Assembly: GCA_013423325.1 (NCBI GenBank)
Contig: BLJB01000207.1
Coordinates: forward strand, 1 to 64,000
Source: Usnea hakonensis
Lineage: Eukaryota; Ascomycota; Lecanoromycetes; Lecanorales; Parmeliaceae
Length of the DNA: 64,000 nt
Direction: 5' to 3'
Shown here: positions 11,885-22,202 of the stretch, piece by piece
How the letters are laid out: each line of letters begins with the position of its first letter
How positions within the stretch are numbered: position 1 is the stretch's first letter
The notes under the pieces: generated by a model
What the model was told of the DNA's origin: nothing
The model's database searches: none
The model's input: only the letters and a program-made list of their open reading frames with translations
Translations under genes and position numbers: made by a program

Positions 11885-13291
11885 CAGCTTAGGGCAGCAA
11901 AGGCTGCATTCTCTAACGATTCGGACCTCCAATTCGAATCATCCAACTTGTCAAAAACAAAGAAATCCGATGCAGCTGATCCACATGGGTGGAAACAATT
12001 TTCGTAGCAAAGTCAAAAATCTTTTGGTGTAGCGAGGTGGTCTGACTGGTATTCGGGGTATACAGCATCTACCAAGTATTGAGATAGAATCTCCATGAAC
12101 ATGAAGGTTGGGTGGCTGAAGGGTCTCTCACTAGTATCTGTTGTGGCATGTGAAAAGACTGCGCTCATTGGTGCGTTTCTCTCAAATGCCGCCGAAAAGA
12201 TTTTGCGTCTGAGTGAATCTTACGCGTCCTTCCGACAAATCGGACCTGACTCCAGAGTCCTCGTATCGCATGGATTTGTTGTGGCGGAGCAATCGAACAT
12301 ATACGTAGTTGCTTTTGGGTCAACATGAACGTAAGCTGGTTACTTTAGTTTGTTTCGATAACATTCAGTCCTCTCAGGTGCTTCGTCTTCATCGCGTGAA
12401 ACCTAATGCGTTCCACGATCAATAAGCTTGATAATCACTTTACCTGGTGGACTGCTTAGATCGCCTACCGTTGACGGAGTGCGGGACCTTCTGACTTCTG
12501 GGCGCCTTTAGTATCTGCTGGGAGCGTTGGTAGATCTGCCATTGTCAGGACTTTTACTGCGTCAATCAACGCCTACCGGTTTCACGTTCTTGGAAACACA
12601 CCTAGTGACAAGCGCTAGAGGTTTTGGGAGTCGTAAAACAGCAGGAGATGAGGTTGCAGAATTTTAGTGTGTGTGGCACGGTTTGAGATGACTGAAAGTT
12701 TCAATCAGCCACCGTCGCGGAGCTAACCGAAAATTAATATGGACACGGGCCGCAACATTTTCAATCAATTTAAAAAACGGGCTGAGGGAGGGGGAAGTAT
12801 ATTTGATTGCAGGACGGATGTTGGCGTGCAAAAGTCTTCGAAAGTAGAAATTTGTTTTCCAGGGTAGTGTGTCAGTTGGATATCGTTGTAATTCAAGGCA
12901 TCGGCTCTCATACACTGAATTCGAGCTGCTTTCGATCCACTTCGAGCGACAGAGAGCGAGTTACCATATACCTGTACAGAAAAGCTGGTTAAGAATATAG
13001 TATTTAGATAGATTAGAATTAGGTGACCAACTTTACCAAACTTCGTCCTGTCCAGAACAACATTCTTCATCACAGGACATTCCAAGGCTTGGCGCTGGGC
13101 GCTTCGAGTCGCTCTTTCCTCCCTGCACCGTAGTACCTCTTCGGAGCAATAGATCACATCAATACTGAGCAACCAGGAGATTACCAACGAATAGCATGGT
13201 TAAATATCTTGTGTAACCACTATTAAGCCCATTCTCCGTCAAATCTTGGGTCCAAAAGAACTCACAGCGTTTTTGCCTCTGTGTTCATCAG
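11885..13291. other. Intergenic, no gene recognised
   Basis: Short ORFs occur at 12095-12328 (plus) and 12664-13187 (minus, two overlapping frames). None carries a motif, and the longest minus frame (140 aa) has no convincing start context. A transcript here cannot be excluded. Confidence 0.4.
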
Positions 13292-13873
13292 ATGATACTT
13301 CCCGGCCGCTCGGTCATCCCCAAAATCATCGGCAACGTTCGATCTACAAAGATCCAGGCACAACCGTGTGGTGTGGATCTGACACTCAAATGCATCAAAA
13401 CATGGAAATCTTCGGGCAGCATTGATTTCGACAATAGACTACGCTCGAACGCGTCAACAGTGGAGATTCCGTTCGTAAGCTACTTCGAGGATTCCCAGAA
13501 TTTCCCGGCGCCATTTGACCCGAAGGTCTCGAAGGACTCTGCGATGCTTAATAAGCATGTACATGCAGAGAAAAAGTCAGTCATGCTTAATCCAGGCGCC
13601 TATCTGGTGGAGTTCAATGAAATCGTTGATATGCCTCTGTCATTGATGGGCCAGATCTTTGTGCGCAGCTCGTTGTTTCGCTCTGGAGCGTTGCTGAGCG
13701 CTGGGGTGATGGATAGTGGGTATAGAGGGGCGGTGGGCGCTATGTTGCAGGTCGTTAATCCGTTTGGCTTGCTCTTGTTTCAGGATGCTCGGTTGGCGCA
13801 GATGGTCTTCCATCAGATGAGTGAGTCTGTGGAGGGTTACAGCGGAGTGTATCAAGGGTCCGGGTCAGTGTGA
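13292..13873 (+). CDS. dUTPase / dCTP-deaminase-superfamily protein
   Basis: Intronless, 193 aa. The five conserved motifs of the trimeric dUTPase/DCD fold appear in order: CGVDLTL (about residue 27), GQIFVRSSLFRSG (about 121), AGVMDSGYRGAVGAML (about 137), DARLAQMVFHQM (about 166) and a C-terminal GYSGVYQGSGS. The size and the RSS and GVMDSGYRG signatures suit a nucleotide-pool enzyme hydrolysing dUTP, or a related dCTP deaminase, to keep uracil out of DNA. Motif 1 lies much closer to the N-terminus than in dCTP deaminases. Whether it is the housekeeping dUTPase or the second fungal DUT-like paralogue cannot be told here. The gene runs in the same direction as the ankyrin gene 336 bp downstream. 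Confidence 0.82.
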   Translation: MILPGRSVIPKIIGNVRSTKIQAQPCGVDLTLKCIKTWKSSGSIDFDNRLRSNASTVEIPFVSYFEDSQNFPAPFDPKVSKDSAMLNKHVHAEKKSVMLNPGAYLVEFNEIVDMPLSLMGQIFVRSSLFRSGALLSAGVMDSGYRGAVGAMLQVVNPFGLLLFQDARLAQMVFHQMSESVEGYSGVYQGSGSV

Positions 13874-14209
13874 AAGCCCAGTCAATCAACGATCTTAGAC
13901 TAGTCACTTTGCGGCGGCCAGCAGTCTCAGCATGCGTACTCGCAATAGAGCTGGAGCCGAAGTACTTAAAATTGCATATTAATCGCTATTGTAAAAGTGA
14001 CATGTCAGCTATGACTCCGAACCCACGTACATTTCGACCTTCGACCACTCTTAGATCTTTAATCACGTGACGTGTCTAGCGCGATCGTCTGGACGACATG
14101 TCACTCTCAACTCCCTTTGACACCTCACTTCATACAAAGAATCATACCTAGGCTTGCGGTTTGATCTATCCAACAACAAAGAGAGAATTCCCACGTCTCG
14201 CTCACCATC
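13874..14209. promoter_or_regulatory. Promoter interval upstream of ankyrin gene
   Basis: 336 bp between two genes in the same orientation. It contains TCACGTGACGTG at about 14063-14074, a CACGTG E-box overlapping a CRE-like TGACGT, a plausible bHLH/bZIP binding site. No other feature is seen. Confidence 0.4.
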
Positions 14210-15663
14210 ATGAAGCTCCTAGATTTAGCACCCGAAATCCTCGCGGAGATCATTCAGGAAACGGTCCTTGCCGTAAATGTTGGCCAAGCGTTTCGTCTGA
14301 GGCTTGTCTGCAGTAAGATTTATGTTGCTATCCATCTGAGTTGAGACTACTCGCTGAACAACTCGCAGGAAGCTTTGAAGCTCAGGCACTACGCGCCATC
14401 TTCACTACCAGAGTCATCCGGGACTGTCAAGATTATTTCCCATGTCGTCTGGGAGGGGAGGTGATTGTACCGAAATATTTGGAATCAAGATCCATGGCGC
14501 GTTCAGAGGATAGCAACGAGCTCGTTACAGCGATTCGTCGTGTCGCGAAGAATCTTGTCGTTGGCGATGGCGAGGATAATCAACATAGCTTCGATAAGAA
14601 CATCAGTGCTTTGTGCCAGGCAGCAACGACTCGCCTCTCCTACTCGGACGTGTTGCGCCTCTTGGACCCAAAGAAGGACGGGATTGATCCTTGGAGGTAT
14701 TACAAGACCTTAACCTTGAACTCAAATGCGGAACTCGCAGACGAGATGGACGTCTTTGTAGGAGCTGCATACATGGGCAATATCGTGAAGATACGCGAGA
14801 TTTTATCTAGCCGTCCGAATGGGCAACGCCAAAGCAAAGTTTTTGGGTACCCATTGCAGTGCGCGTGCAGGAAAGGCCACAAAGATATCGTAACTATGCT
14901 TCTCGAGCATGGAAAAGGTCTTCGCAGTTTTCCCTTTCGAGCAAATGGCCTGGTGGGCTGTGACACTCCTCTACAATCGGCGTGCTCGGGAGGCCGCGAA
15001 GACATAGTTCGCCTGCTACTAGAACCGAAGTACAAACTCCGCGTGTCCGACCTTGAATACTATGACTCAGCTCTACGAGCAGCTCGAGGCGGCCATTCGG
15101 ATATCGTGATGCTGCTTCTGGAAAAAGCCGCACTCAGAACGGTTCCAAAAGTGACCATCAAAGACAAACTCGAGAACGTCGTAGCAGAGGCATCAAAGCA
15201 TGGTCAGACGGATTTTGTTCGCACTTTTATTGAGCATAAATTATTCACGGTAACCTTCTTTGAAGTTGCTCTGAAACTATCTCTTTCCGAGGCTGCCAAG
15301 CATGGTCACCTTCTTCTTGTTCAACTACTTCTGGCTCAGGATGCAAAGGGAGAATACGAGGATCTATGGACTCCATTTTTCAATGCAAGTAGTCAGGGTT
15401 TCGAGCGAGTTGTGCGGTTACTCCTTGAGCACGGAGCAGACACAACCAAATGGCCCCACATACTTTTTCCAGCTGCTAGTGAAGGCCAAGCGCACATAGT
15501 CTCTTTCCTACTAGAAAATCGGGCGACTCTCAGTCCAAAGGGGTACGGCGCCGAAGCTGTCCGAGCTCTTGAATCCGCCATGAAAGGAGGGCATGAGGCG
15601 GTTGTACGCGTACTCAATCATCACGGAATCAGCATGGAGGGAGGTCCTACGGATGAGCATTGA
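14210..15663 (+). CDS. Ankyrin-repeat protein with F-box-like N-terminus
   Basis: Two exons (14210-14312 and 14369-15663, intron of 56 bp) give 465 aa. The start at 14210 has a good context (caccatcATG) and supplies MKLLDLAPEILAEIIQETV, resembling the L-P/A-x-E-I-L-x-x-I beginning of fungal F-box proteins. Repeats of the form GHxDIVxLLLE follow: CRKGHKDIVTMLLEHGK, CSGGREDIVRLLLEPK, RGGHSDIVMLLLEK, AKHGHLLLVQLLL, SQGFERVVRLLLEHGAD and SEGQAHIVSFLLEN. There are thus at least six ankyrin units from about residue 175 to the C-terminus. Such proteins are usually substrate adaptors of SCF ubiquitin ligases or protein scaffolds; the partner is unknown. If the intron is ignored, translation stops immediately in the first exon. 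Confidence 0.82.
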
Positions 15664-16048
15664 CTTCATTCACGGAATGGAAGACTTTTGCGGCGGTGGA
15701 TAGCAAAGAGGAGATTAGGACGGTGCATTGTTTAGATCTCGTGTCACGGTTTGTCAGGGAATCTAGAACAAGCCTTGACATTGGCTTTGTCCTTTCGGGC
15801 GACAAGCTGAAAGCCTCGATAGCATACAAAGCCAAACAATGATCCATGAGAGAAAAAAAGACAAAGGCATTCTTCATGTGCCATTCCCAACTCATAAATA
15901 GTCAATCCCGCAGCACCAGTGCCTTCCAAAAAATCAATTCCTCACAACGAATTCCGCCGCACCCCAAACCCTCACAAAAAAACAAGCACACAACCCAAAA
16001 TTCCATTCAGCTCACCCACAAGCCCATCCCAACCTCACCTCCCCAACC
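15664..16048. other. Intergenic spacer
   Basis: 3' region of the ankyrin gene and 5' leader of the small gene at 16049. The region 15960-16045 is C/A-rich. Overlapping ORFs are composition artefacts. Confidence 0.4.
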
Positions 16049-16411
16049 ATGCGCCAATCCCTCCCAAAAATCCACCTCCACCGCTTCACCTGCGGCCACA
16101 CCCAATCCTACTTCGACATCCTCGTCCCCGACAAAAGCATCCTCGACCTCCCCCATCCATGCGCGGGTTGCGAACCCAACACCCCTACCGGCCAAGCCCG
16201 ATTGGAAATTCTATATCTCCAGAGTAATTCGGCGATTCCGTATGTGACGCATGAAGGCGATATCGTGTTCGCGTCTCGGGGGTGTGTGAGGAGTGAGTTT
16301 CCGAATTTGTTGGTTGTGAGGGAGAAGGAGGGGTGGTTTGGGGGGAGGGTGGTGGGGACGGATTCGGCGGAGGCGAGGGGGGAGTGTGCGGTTTTTGGGA
16401 TGGGGGGGTAG
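16049..16411 (+). CDS. Small Cys/His protein, hypothetical (120 aa)
   Basis: Single-exon frame with ATG after a C/A-rich leader (ccaaccATGCG). It has FTCGHTQ near residue 14 and HPCAGCEP near residue 38, a CxH..CxxC arrangement that could bind one metal ion, seen in many short fungal hypothetical proteins. The C-terminal third is Gly/Arg-rich because of G-rich DNA and may be unreliable. Function unknown. The minus-strand frames across it are proline-rich shadows. Confidence 0.5.
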   Translation: MRQSLPKIHLHRFTCGHTQSYFDILVPDKSILDLPHPCAGCEPNTPTGQARLEILYLQSNSAIPYVTHEGDIVFASRGCVRSEFPNLLVVREKEGWFGGRVVGTDSAEARGECAVFGMGG

Positions 16412-16459
16412 GTGGTCTGGTAAGGGTTTTCCATTGGAAGGAGCTTGCGCTTTCAATGC

Positions 16460-16696
16460 TCACCATGAGCAATCTGTGCGCTCTGCACTAGCGTGAGCAT
16501 CTAGCGCGAATTTCAAAAACGAGCTTATGAGCAAGCACATCAGCAATAGCCAGGATCCAATAGCCAAATAATCATTGCAACTCAGCGTAGATTTTTTGAT
16601 CTTTATAGACGCTAAGCGCAACGTCAAGGCCAAGCAAGCGAGCAATGAGAACGCAGCGGCAGTAAAAATAATGAGACCTTCATGGTTTGCGTCCAA
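16460..16696 (-). pseudogene. Fragment of PTH11/rhodopsin-domain fungal membrane protein
   Basis: A 78-aa open frame carries two hydrophobic helices flanking an NDYLAIGSW motif (IIFTAAAFSLLACLALTLRL ... CNDYLAIGSWLLLMCLLISS). This matches the helix 1-loop-helix 2 start of fungal SAT4/PTH11-like integral membrane proteins, where the loop reads R-x-x-x-x-D-D-Y. Those proteins have seven helices and 300-450 residues. Here the frame ends after the second helix and the next coding DNA (16049-16411) lies on the other strand, so it is a truncated remnant. The usual DDY reads NDY. Confidence 0.5.
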
Positions 16697-17015
16697 GGAA
16701 TCGGGCTAAGCAGGAGATGCGATACTGCATTGTGAGGGCAAACCCTCAGTTCAGGCTATGTACTTATTCACTTCGCTTCGTTCATGTTCAATAGGAGGTT
16801 CCAGGCCCGGATTCGCCGAAAACCCGCATAAGAATCCTACTCCGAGGAACCCCGCTTGAGGATTCGCGGGGAAACCACTAAACAAGTTCTGCCCTGAATA
16901 CTCCGTCGCTTTTGAACATCTATTCAGAGCTGCTACTACACAACAGACCAAGCATTCAGGCCGCGATTGTTAAGCATCAGCGTGCTCAGAACCGCACAGC
17001 GAAAAGAGCCATTGT
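16697..17015. other. Intergenic, nothing recognised
   Basis: 319 bp upstream of the PTH11-like remnant and downstream of the PEBP gene. It contains a short minus-strand ORF (16751-16951) without motifs. Confidence 0.4.
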
Positions 17016-17603
17016 CTAATTGCTCACGAAGTAGTTGACAGCAAGAGGCTCTCCAAGCTTGGCCTTCTTCTGCCAACTGTCCAAGTTGTAGCGCATACGA
17101 TTCCAGTTGCCCAAGGGCTTGCCGTCCGCAGGAGCGTACATCTTGCCGTCGAAGCCGTCGGGCTGCTCGAATAGGAAGAAGCTGTAACGGTGGGGCGCGC
17201 TGCCGGGTGGAGGGGCAGGACCAATGTAGTTTGCGACGAAGGGCTGGCTAGAGGTCAAGGTGTTGTTGGGGCCGCTCTTGAAGCCTGGCTGGATCCAGTG
17301 AAGAATGGGGCCGAGACCACCCCAGGAGGGGAAAGGGGCGTCAAGGTCCAAGGCGACGACCATGTAGGTGGCAGAGGGGTTGGGAACAGCGAAAGAGACA
17401 CTGGGAGCGGTTTGGGCGTCTGTTCTTGAGATAAGCCAAGGTCTGCACACTGACTGATGGTGAGCAAGATTGAAAGGCTTACCGGTCTTTGGGATGTACT
17501 GCTTGGTTGTTATTGCTTTCCCGTTAACGATAAGGCCAAGCGTTAAAGAGCTATCAGTCTCCTGCGCGCTAAGAATGCGCTTAACACTCGCATTAGTTGG
17601 CAT
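17016..17603 (-). CDS. Phosphatidylethanolamine-binding protein (PEBP/YbhB-like)
   Basis: The frame is open throughout (195 aa), but it contains a good in-frame intron at 17420-17482 (63 bp, GTAAGC..ACAG). Its removal gives 174 aa and joins PKT to DAQTAPSVSFAVP, which reads naturally in the family; the unspliced insert (KPFNLAHHQSVCRP...) does not. PEBP signatures are ALDLDAPFPSW (family D-P-D-A-P), LHWIQPG, IGPAPPPGSAPHRYSFFLF (P-x-x-x-x-H-R-Y) and a C-terminal DSWQKKAKLGEPLAVNYF. PEBPs bind anionic ligands and phospholipid head groups; fungal members include carboxypeptidase Y inhibitor (TFS1) homologues. There is no signal peptide, so it is probably cytosolic. Confidence 0.85.
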   Translation of the reverse strand: MPTNASVKRILSAQETDSSLTLGLIVNGKAITTKQYIPKTGKPFNLAHHQSVCRPWLISRTDAQTAPSVSFAVPNPSATYMVVALDLDAPFPSWGGLGPILHWIQPGFKSGPNNTLTSSQPFVANYIGPAPPPGSAPHRYSFFLFEQPDGFDGKMYAPADGKPLGNWNRMRYNLDSWQKKAKLGEPLAVNYFVSN

Positions 17604-17965
17604 GGTGGCAGAGTAATAGCAGCGACCGGGTACACGATGACAAGGCGTATTAGTATTGGGCGGATTGATGAATTGTTGTGTTGCCGTATGCTGTTTGAGA
17701 GAGGGCAGGAGGAATGGGCGCAGAATTGCTCTGGTAGGTAGAAAAAGAGTGTGCTGGCCAGGCGATCAGCGAAACGGAGATATCGTTTTTAAAAGGTGTG
17801 TACTCCGTAAACGCCGAAGATCTCCGGATGGTCCATTAGTGCTTCGTTCGCCACATCCGAACCATGCGAATTGCATGCAAATGATCAAATGCATAGAGGA
17901 GGTAGCTGTAGCAGTGATTGGCCTGTCTCATTGCCATGGGTAGGCCGAACAGTGACCCTGAAGGT
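17604..17965. other. PEBP promoter and flank of foldback element
   Basis: No gene recognised. The interval ends at the left target-site duplication of the foldback element. Confidence 0.5.
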
Positions 17966-18609
17966 ATATTCAGGGGTCTTGATAGGTGTACCCCCCCTTT
18001 TACTACATGTACCCCCCCTTTTACTACATATACCCCCCCCCTTCCCGCTAGGTAGATCTAGGCTAGTAACATGGGTATACCCCCCCTACGCTAAAAGAAC
18101 GCGCTATACCCGGCCATAGCCCATAGGCCATGCCCGTGTTCCATGGCCATACCCGTGTTCAATGGCCATAGCAATGGCAATGGCAATGGTATGCGTAATA
18201 GCGATGCGCAATATGCTCTTTATAATTGCGCTGCGTAATAGGGTGAATTAGGGGGGGTTGGGGGGTTTTGGGCTTGAGGGCGTAGGTTGGGCCCCGGCCC
18301 CGGCCCCGGGAACCAGCTCCTTAGGGGACTCCCGGGGCCCAAACCCGGTACCTATAATTAAAACCCCCCTAATTCACCCTATTACGCAGCGCAATTATAA
18401 AGAGCATATTGCGCATCGCTATTGCGCATGCCATTGCCATTGCCATTGCTATTGCTATTGCCATTGCATTGCCATTGCCATTACCATTGAACACGGGTAT
18501 AGCTATTGCCATTACCAGGTACCTCGGCAGAAGCTTGGAGCATGGCCGAAATAGAGGGGGGGGTATATGTAGTAAAAGGGGGGGTACACCTATCACCACC
18601 CATATTCAG
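17966..18609. mobile_element. Non-autonomous foldback (MITE-like) element with 8-bp target duplication
   Basis: A 628-bp element (17974-18601) is flanked by the direct repeat ATATTCAG (17966-17973 and 18602-18609). Its ends are inverted repeats: the left reads GGGTCTTGATAGGTGTACC and the complement of the right reads GGGTGGTGATAGGTGTACC, with the match extending through C-runs and TTTTACTACAT. Inside, about 18192-18257 and 18362-18429 are near-perfect inverted arms meeting at a GC-rich centre (about 18290-18342), so the whole unit can fold back. CCATTGC-type hexamer microsatellites fill 18170-18190 and 18425-18485. It encodes no protein. An 8-bp duplication is typical of hAT transposons, but the terminal bases are not the usual hAT ones, so the superfamily is tentative. 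Confidence 0.8.
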
Positions 18610-19181
18610 GCCTCCACAGCACTAAGAAGACTCCCATATCTATTCGATATAGACCTGGAGTAGNNGGGTGGGTGGGCGAAAAAAGAATGCAATGCAATGC
18701 AATGAAGGAGACTCTGAAAGAGATGAATTGACTGAAGAGCAATTGCCAGTGCAAATCGCCCTATTTATGCACTCCTGGAAGGACACAGTCTCCTGAATCT
18801 CATTGCCATGGCCATGAGGCCATGACCATTCCACCGAATCCATGCACCGAAACACCACCGAAACACCACCGAAACCAGTCATGCGATATGCGATATCCGA
18901 AATCACTAACCCCCAGTCCTGCTGTGGCGAAACCAGCGGGACACTGATCACTTATTGATTGGTCAATGTCATCGCCCTCTCAAGCCTTGCACTTGAATCG
19001 AAAGTCCGGAAGAGTTTACACAAAGAGAGCCCCAGTCAATATTTTTAGGTGACGCTTAGTAAGATTATAGACTACACTACTAGTCTCTAACAGGAGCCTT
19101 CTCTTCCTCCCTAAGATAGCTGATTACCTTCGGCTATGTCATGATTGGCGTTCAAGAGCTCAGAATATGCGGGTACGAAAA
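18610..19181. other. Intergenic, simple-repeat rich
   Basis: Short tandem motifs (AATGC at 18686-18705, CACCGAAAC at 18844-18873). No gene recognised; the minus ORF 18640-18951 runs through the NN gap. Confidence 0.4.
18664..18665. other. Assembly gap (NN)
   Basis: Two unresolved bases about 55 bp outside the right end of the foldback element, at the edge of a TGGG/TGCAA low-complexity tract. This is probably a scaffolding join or collapsed simple repeat. Confidence 0.95.
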
Positions 19182-19608
19182 TCACGTCCTGGGCACATCC
19201 GCACGCTCGGTACACTCCTGCTGCTCCCTACCAATAGCATTGAAAGATGAAGCTTTACCCGAACCAATTTCCTCGCGAAGATACACCTTGGCCGGCTTTT
19301 TGACGTAGTTTTTCAAATCCTCGATACACTCGAGCCCTTCCTGAGTCTTCAAGGCTGCATCGCGCGCCTCCAGACTGGCCCAGGTAGTGGCGCCCTCGTA
19401 CGAGAACGGGCTGTCGTCGGGAAGTTTCCACAAAGTCCAGGATACGATGACTGAAGGGCCAAGGAGCCTGGCGCATAGGGGCATGTGCTTGTGGAGGTAG
19501 TAGTCGACGTCCAGCTCCGCATCGCGGTCGTAAAGATTCTGTAACATTCAGCATCTGCTTTGACGCAGTTGAAGGGAGCATGGTTCCTACAGTGAATGTG
19601 ACGACCAT
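19182..19608 (-). CDS. EthD-domain protein
   Basis: Two exons (19591-19608 and 19182-19538, intron of 52 bp) give 124 aa beginning MVVTFTNLYDRDAELDVDYY. The D-x-D-Y-Y-L-x-x-H-M-P segment (VDYYLHKHMPLCARLLGP) followed by a W and the EGATTWASLEARDAAL helix is characteristic of EthD proteins, small dimeric alpha-beta barrels. Fungal members occur in polyketide clusters as anthrone oxidases or decarboxylases and also as stand-alone proteins. The first exon has only six codons and was chosen because it restores the expected N-terminal beta strand; the longer frame starting at 19620 begins with GTG. It lies 9.6 kb from the SnoaL/PKS group, so membership in that cluster is uncertain. Confidence 0.75.
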
Positions 19609-20513
19609 TGCTTCAATCACTTTGTCTTCAGTATGTCGTCCTCTAGGGAGTATGCTCTGTCTTGCGGCTATTTGTATGTCCGCTATCGGTATGCGTCACA
19701 GGACCAGGTTCAAGCTAGAAACATGGGATCATGAGCATCGGTGTTCTGTAAAAGCGAAATCTATGCGTGAGATGATACTGATCTTGGTGATGCAATTCAT
19801 GGGTTGATTGCAACATAAGAAGTATGCACCATTTCATCATCTTGAACTTTCAGGAAGTGGTGGATGTAGGTATTTCTCGGAGAACTACGGTAGAGTATAG
19901 GGGGAGTTTTTGGGTGCTAGCGTCTTACTCAGTGGTAATAAGTACAATGATACGAAGGGTCTAAATTTAGCTTAGTATCAGATCATATCAAAGATTATTT
20001 GTAGAGTAATTAGTGAAGATTGTGAAAGTGATTATAAAGATATACATAAATTGTTTATTTAATTACTAATAGCTATAGATTTTTTCTAAATTATTATACT
20101 ATATCTATATATTTTTAAAGCTAGTCTTTTGTCTAAAGAAGCTTACATCTTTTTAATGATAACAGCAATTTAGATATTGTAAGTAAATTCTAAAATGTAA
20201 GTTAACATACTGTTCTTTTAATTCGTATCTTTTGATAGATTCGATGAGGGAATGCCGAACTTTATCGAACCCACCTTGCGTTTCCAATCCATTGGACGAG
20301 GGCTACTCTGACTGACCCTCGGGATAAAATAGCTTCCAACCGATTGCTAGTAGCCTTAGGAAACTACTATAAGTCTTGTATATCATTCGCTCCGGGGATG
20401 AGTTAGGTAAGTAGCGGTCAAAGTGATCTGCAGGGGTGCATCTCCGCGTCGAACATCTCACTTAATACAGTCTCATACGACTTATACATTTCTACCCTCC
20501 CAGACTTCAACTT
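19609..20513. other. Intergenic with AT-rich core
   Basis: From about 19940 to 20240 the DNA is AT-rich, but it retains some CpA/TpG, unlike the block at 1-4650. It may be an old, weakly RIP-mutated fragment. The rest is the divergent promoter area of the EthD and FSH-hydrolase genes. Confidence 0.45.
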
Positions 20514-21371
20514 ATGCACCTGTGTCGTCCACGGAATTCTACCAGATTCGCCCTAAGCATGGCTGATGCCTCTCCCTCAACCATTGCCCTAGGACAACTC
20601 CACCTCCCACGAATTCTTTGTCTCCACGGCGGCGGTACAAATGCAGAGACCTTTCGTCTGCAATGCCGCGGCCTATTTCGCACTCTCGGTGATAAATTCA
20701 GATTCGTCTTCCCAGATGCACCCTACCTATCCCCCCCAGACCCTGGAGTCATGCCGACATATGCACATCTGCAGCCTTTCCGCCGTTGGCTCCGCTGGAA
20801 GACGGACCAACCGGATCCCGGTCCGGAAGTCATCTGTCATGATATAGACCGGGTTATTAGCGAGGTAATGGCGCAAGACGATGCATTGGGTGCCACCGGT
20901 GATTGGGTCGCTCTCATGGGTTTCAGCCAGGGAGCTAAAGTGTGTGCAAGCCTGCTACTTCGCTATCAACTGCGTGCCGACAAGCTGGAAAATCAGCCAG
21001 CAGAGACCAACTTCAGATTTGCTGTCCTTCTAGCTGGCCGTGGTCCCCTCGTCAATCTTGATATGAATTTGACGGACTCCTTCGCTCTTGCCGATGCCAA
21101 CGAGATCACCATGGGCGCCTTTGCTTTAATTACTGGCGCCTTCCTAAATGGGTCCGATCACGTCCTCCATCTCCCTACCCTGCATGTCCGTGGGAGGAAG
21201 GACCCTGGTCTTGAGAATCACCGCCGGCTTCTTACGGACTATTGCAAGCCCGGCACGACTCGTTTGGTCGAATGGGATGGAGATCATCGCGAGGTCTTGC
21301 AGACTGCAGACGTTACAGCTGTCGTCGACCAATTCATGGATCTCGCTAGACAGACTGGCGTTTTATCGTGA
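20514..21371 (+). CDS. FSH-family serine hydrolase (alpha/beta hydrolase)
   Basis: Single exon, 285 aa. The FSH1/LovG family signature is complete: LCLHGGGTNAETF near residue 36 (oxyanion strand), nucleophile elbow GFSQGA with Ser138, acid Asp230 in VRGRKDPGL and His258 in WDGDHRE. The family includes yeast FSH1-3 and secondary-metabolite thioesterases such as LovG that release polyketides from synthases. The exact substrate cannot be assigned. The start at 20514 is the first ATG; an internal ATG at 20559 (MADASPS) would remove an unconserved basic leader and is equally possible. It stands about 9 kb from the PKS, so a polyketide-release role is only a possibility. Confidence 0.85.
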   Translation: MHLCRPRNSTRFALSMADASPSTIALGQLHLPRILCLHGGGTNAETFRLQCRGLFRTLGDKFRFVFPDAPYLSPPDPGVMPTYAHLQPFRRWLRWKTDQPDPGPEVICHDIDRVISEVMAQDDALGATGDWVALMGFSQGAKVCASLLLRYQLRADKLENQPAETNFRFAVLLAGRGPLVNLDMNLTDSFALADANEITMGAFALITGAFLNGSDHVLHLPTLHVRGRKDPGLENHRRLLTDYCKPGTTRLVEWDGDHREVLQTADVTAVVDQFMDLARQTGVLS

Positions 21372-22080
21372 GAAATGGGGACCTAGACTAATGGTCTGCA
21401 CTATCTTAAGTAGGGTATAGTAAGCTTAGGAAACCCTGTGCGTTTGATAATGATCATATCCCCCGACGCAGAAGCCTATCACCAGTGATAGAAAATGACT
21501 AAAAGACTTAGCTTCGAGCCAAAACCAGCCTACGGGTCTGCACCCGAAATCCACCCTACTTTCGGAAGGCGGCCCCAAATCTGGCTGTGGGACATTATCC
21601 GAAGAGTCTTGGCATGTCCGACCTCGGGGGTAAAACGAAATTTATCGTTAAATTTTTTTTGTATGCGCCGTCAAGATATTTTACCCTATATGTCACCAGT
21701 CCGTGACCCATTATCATCCGAGACGTGGAGGCACTGAGCAGAGTTGTGATGGAATTGATGCAGAGCAATCCAATAACACCAGGGGGAACTGGCTAATCCT
21801 GCTCCAGTTTCAGCCGATTTGGGAGATTCAATGATGCATGCACCTTCAGAAGGCGGATCCACGACCATGTTGTAGGCCCAGTTCAGTCTTGACTTGAGTA
21901 CATGATCACAAATTTCAGAACCGATGTTGGATTCGGTTTGACAAAAAAGAATGAATACACAGAGTCGATTTTTATATATGTCAAACATTGAGCCGGCAGC
22001 CACAAATTGGCGTCAGTGGTGCGATCGAATGATTATCTCTTTTCTGAACTTAAGTCATGTAACCCCTTACTACCCCAAAC
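21372..22080. other. Intergenic, nothing recognised
   Basis: Short ORFs on both strands (21495-21737 plus, 21686-22003 minus) lack motifs. The segment at about 21640-21665 is T-rich. Probable 3' flanks of the FSH hydrolase and vWA genes. Confidence 0.4.
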
Positions 22081-22202
22081 TCACGACTTATCGCTAACTG
22101 TGTCTTTCAACGATGTCGCCTTAGCTAGGGTTTCTAGTTGAGCTGGAGTTCCAAAGCGTGGATCAGCTCGCCAATAACCTATCATAAGTTCAGACGTCAG
22201 CT

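Noticed and set aside
12765..13187. 140-aa minus-strand ORF
   Set aside because: No recognisable domain and low-complexity-free but unremarkable composition; not enough to call a gene.
17966..18609. Telomere-like origin of the poly-C/poly-G runs
   Set aside because: The runs are internal, inverted and bounded by a target-site duplication; there is no TTAGGG array.
18258..18663. ORFs with His-Cys or Ala-Ile repeats
   Set aside because: Translations of the CCATTGC microsatellite inside the foldback element, not protein-coding.
21686..22003. 105-aa minus ORF downstream of the vWA gene
   Set aside because: No family pattern, no adjoining exons with consistent splice phase.
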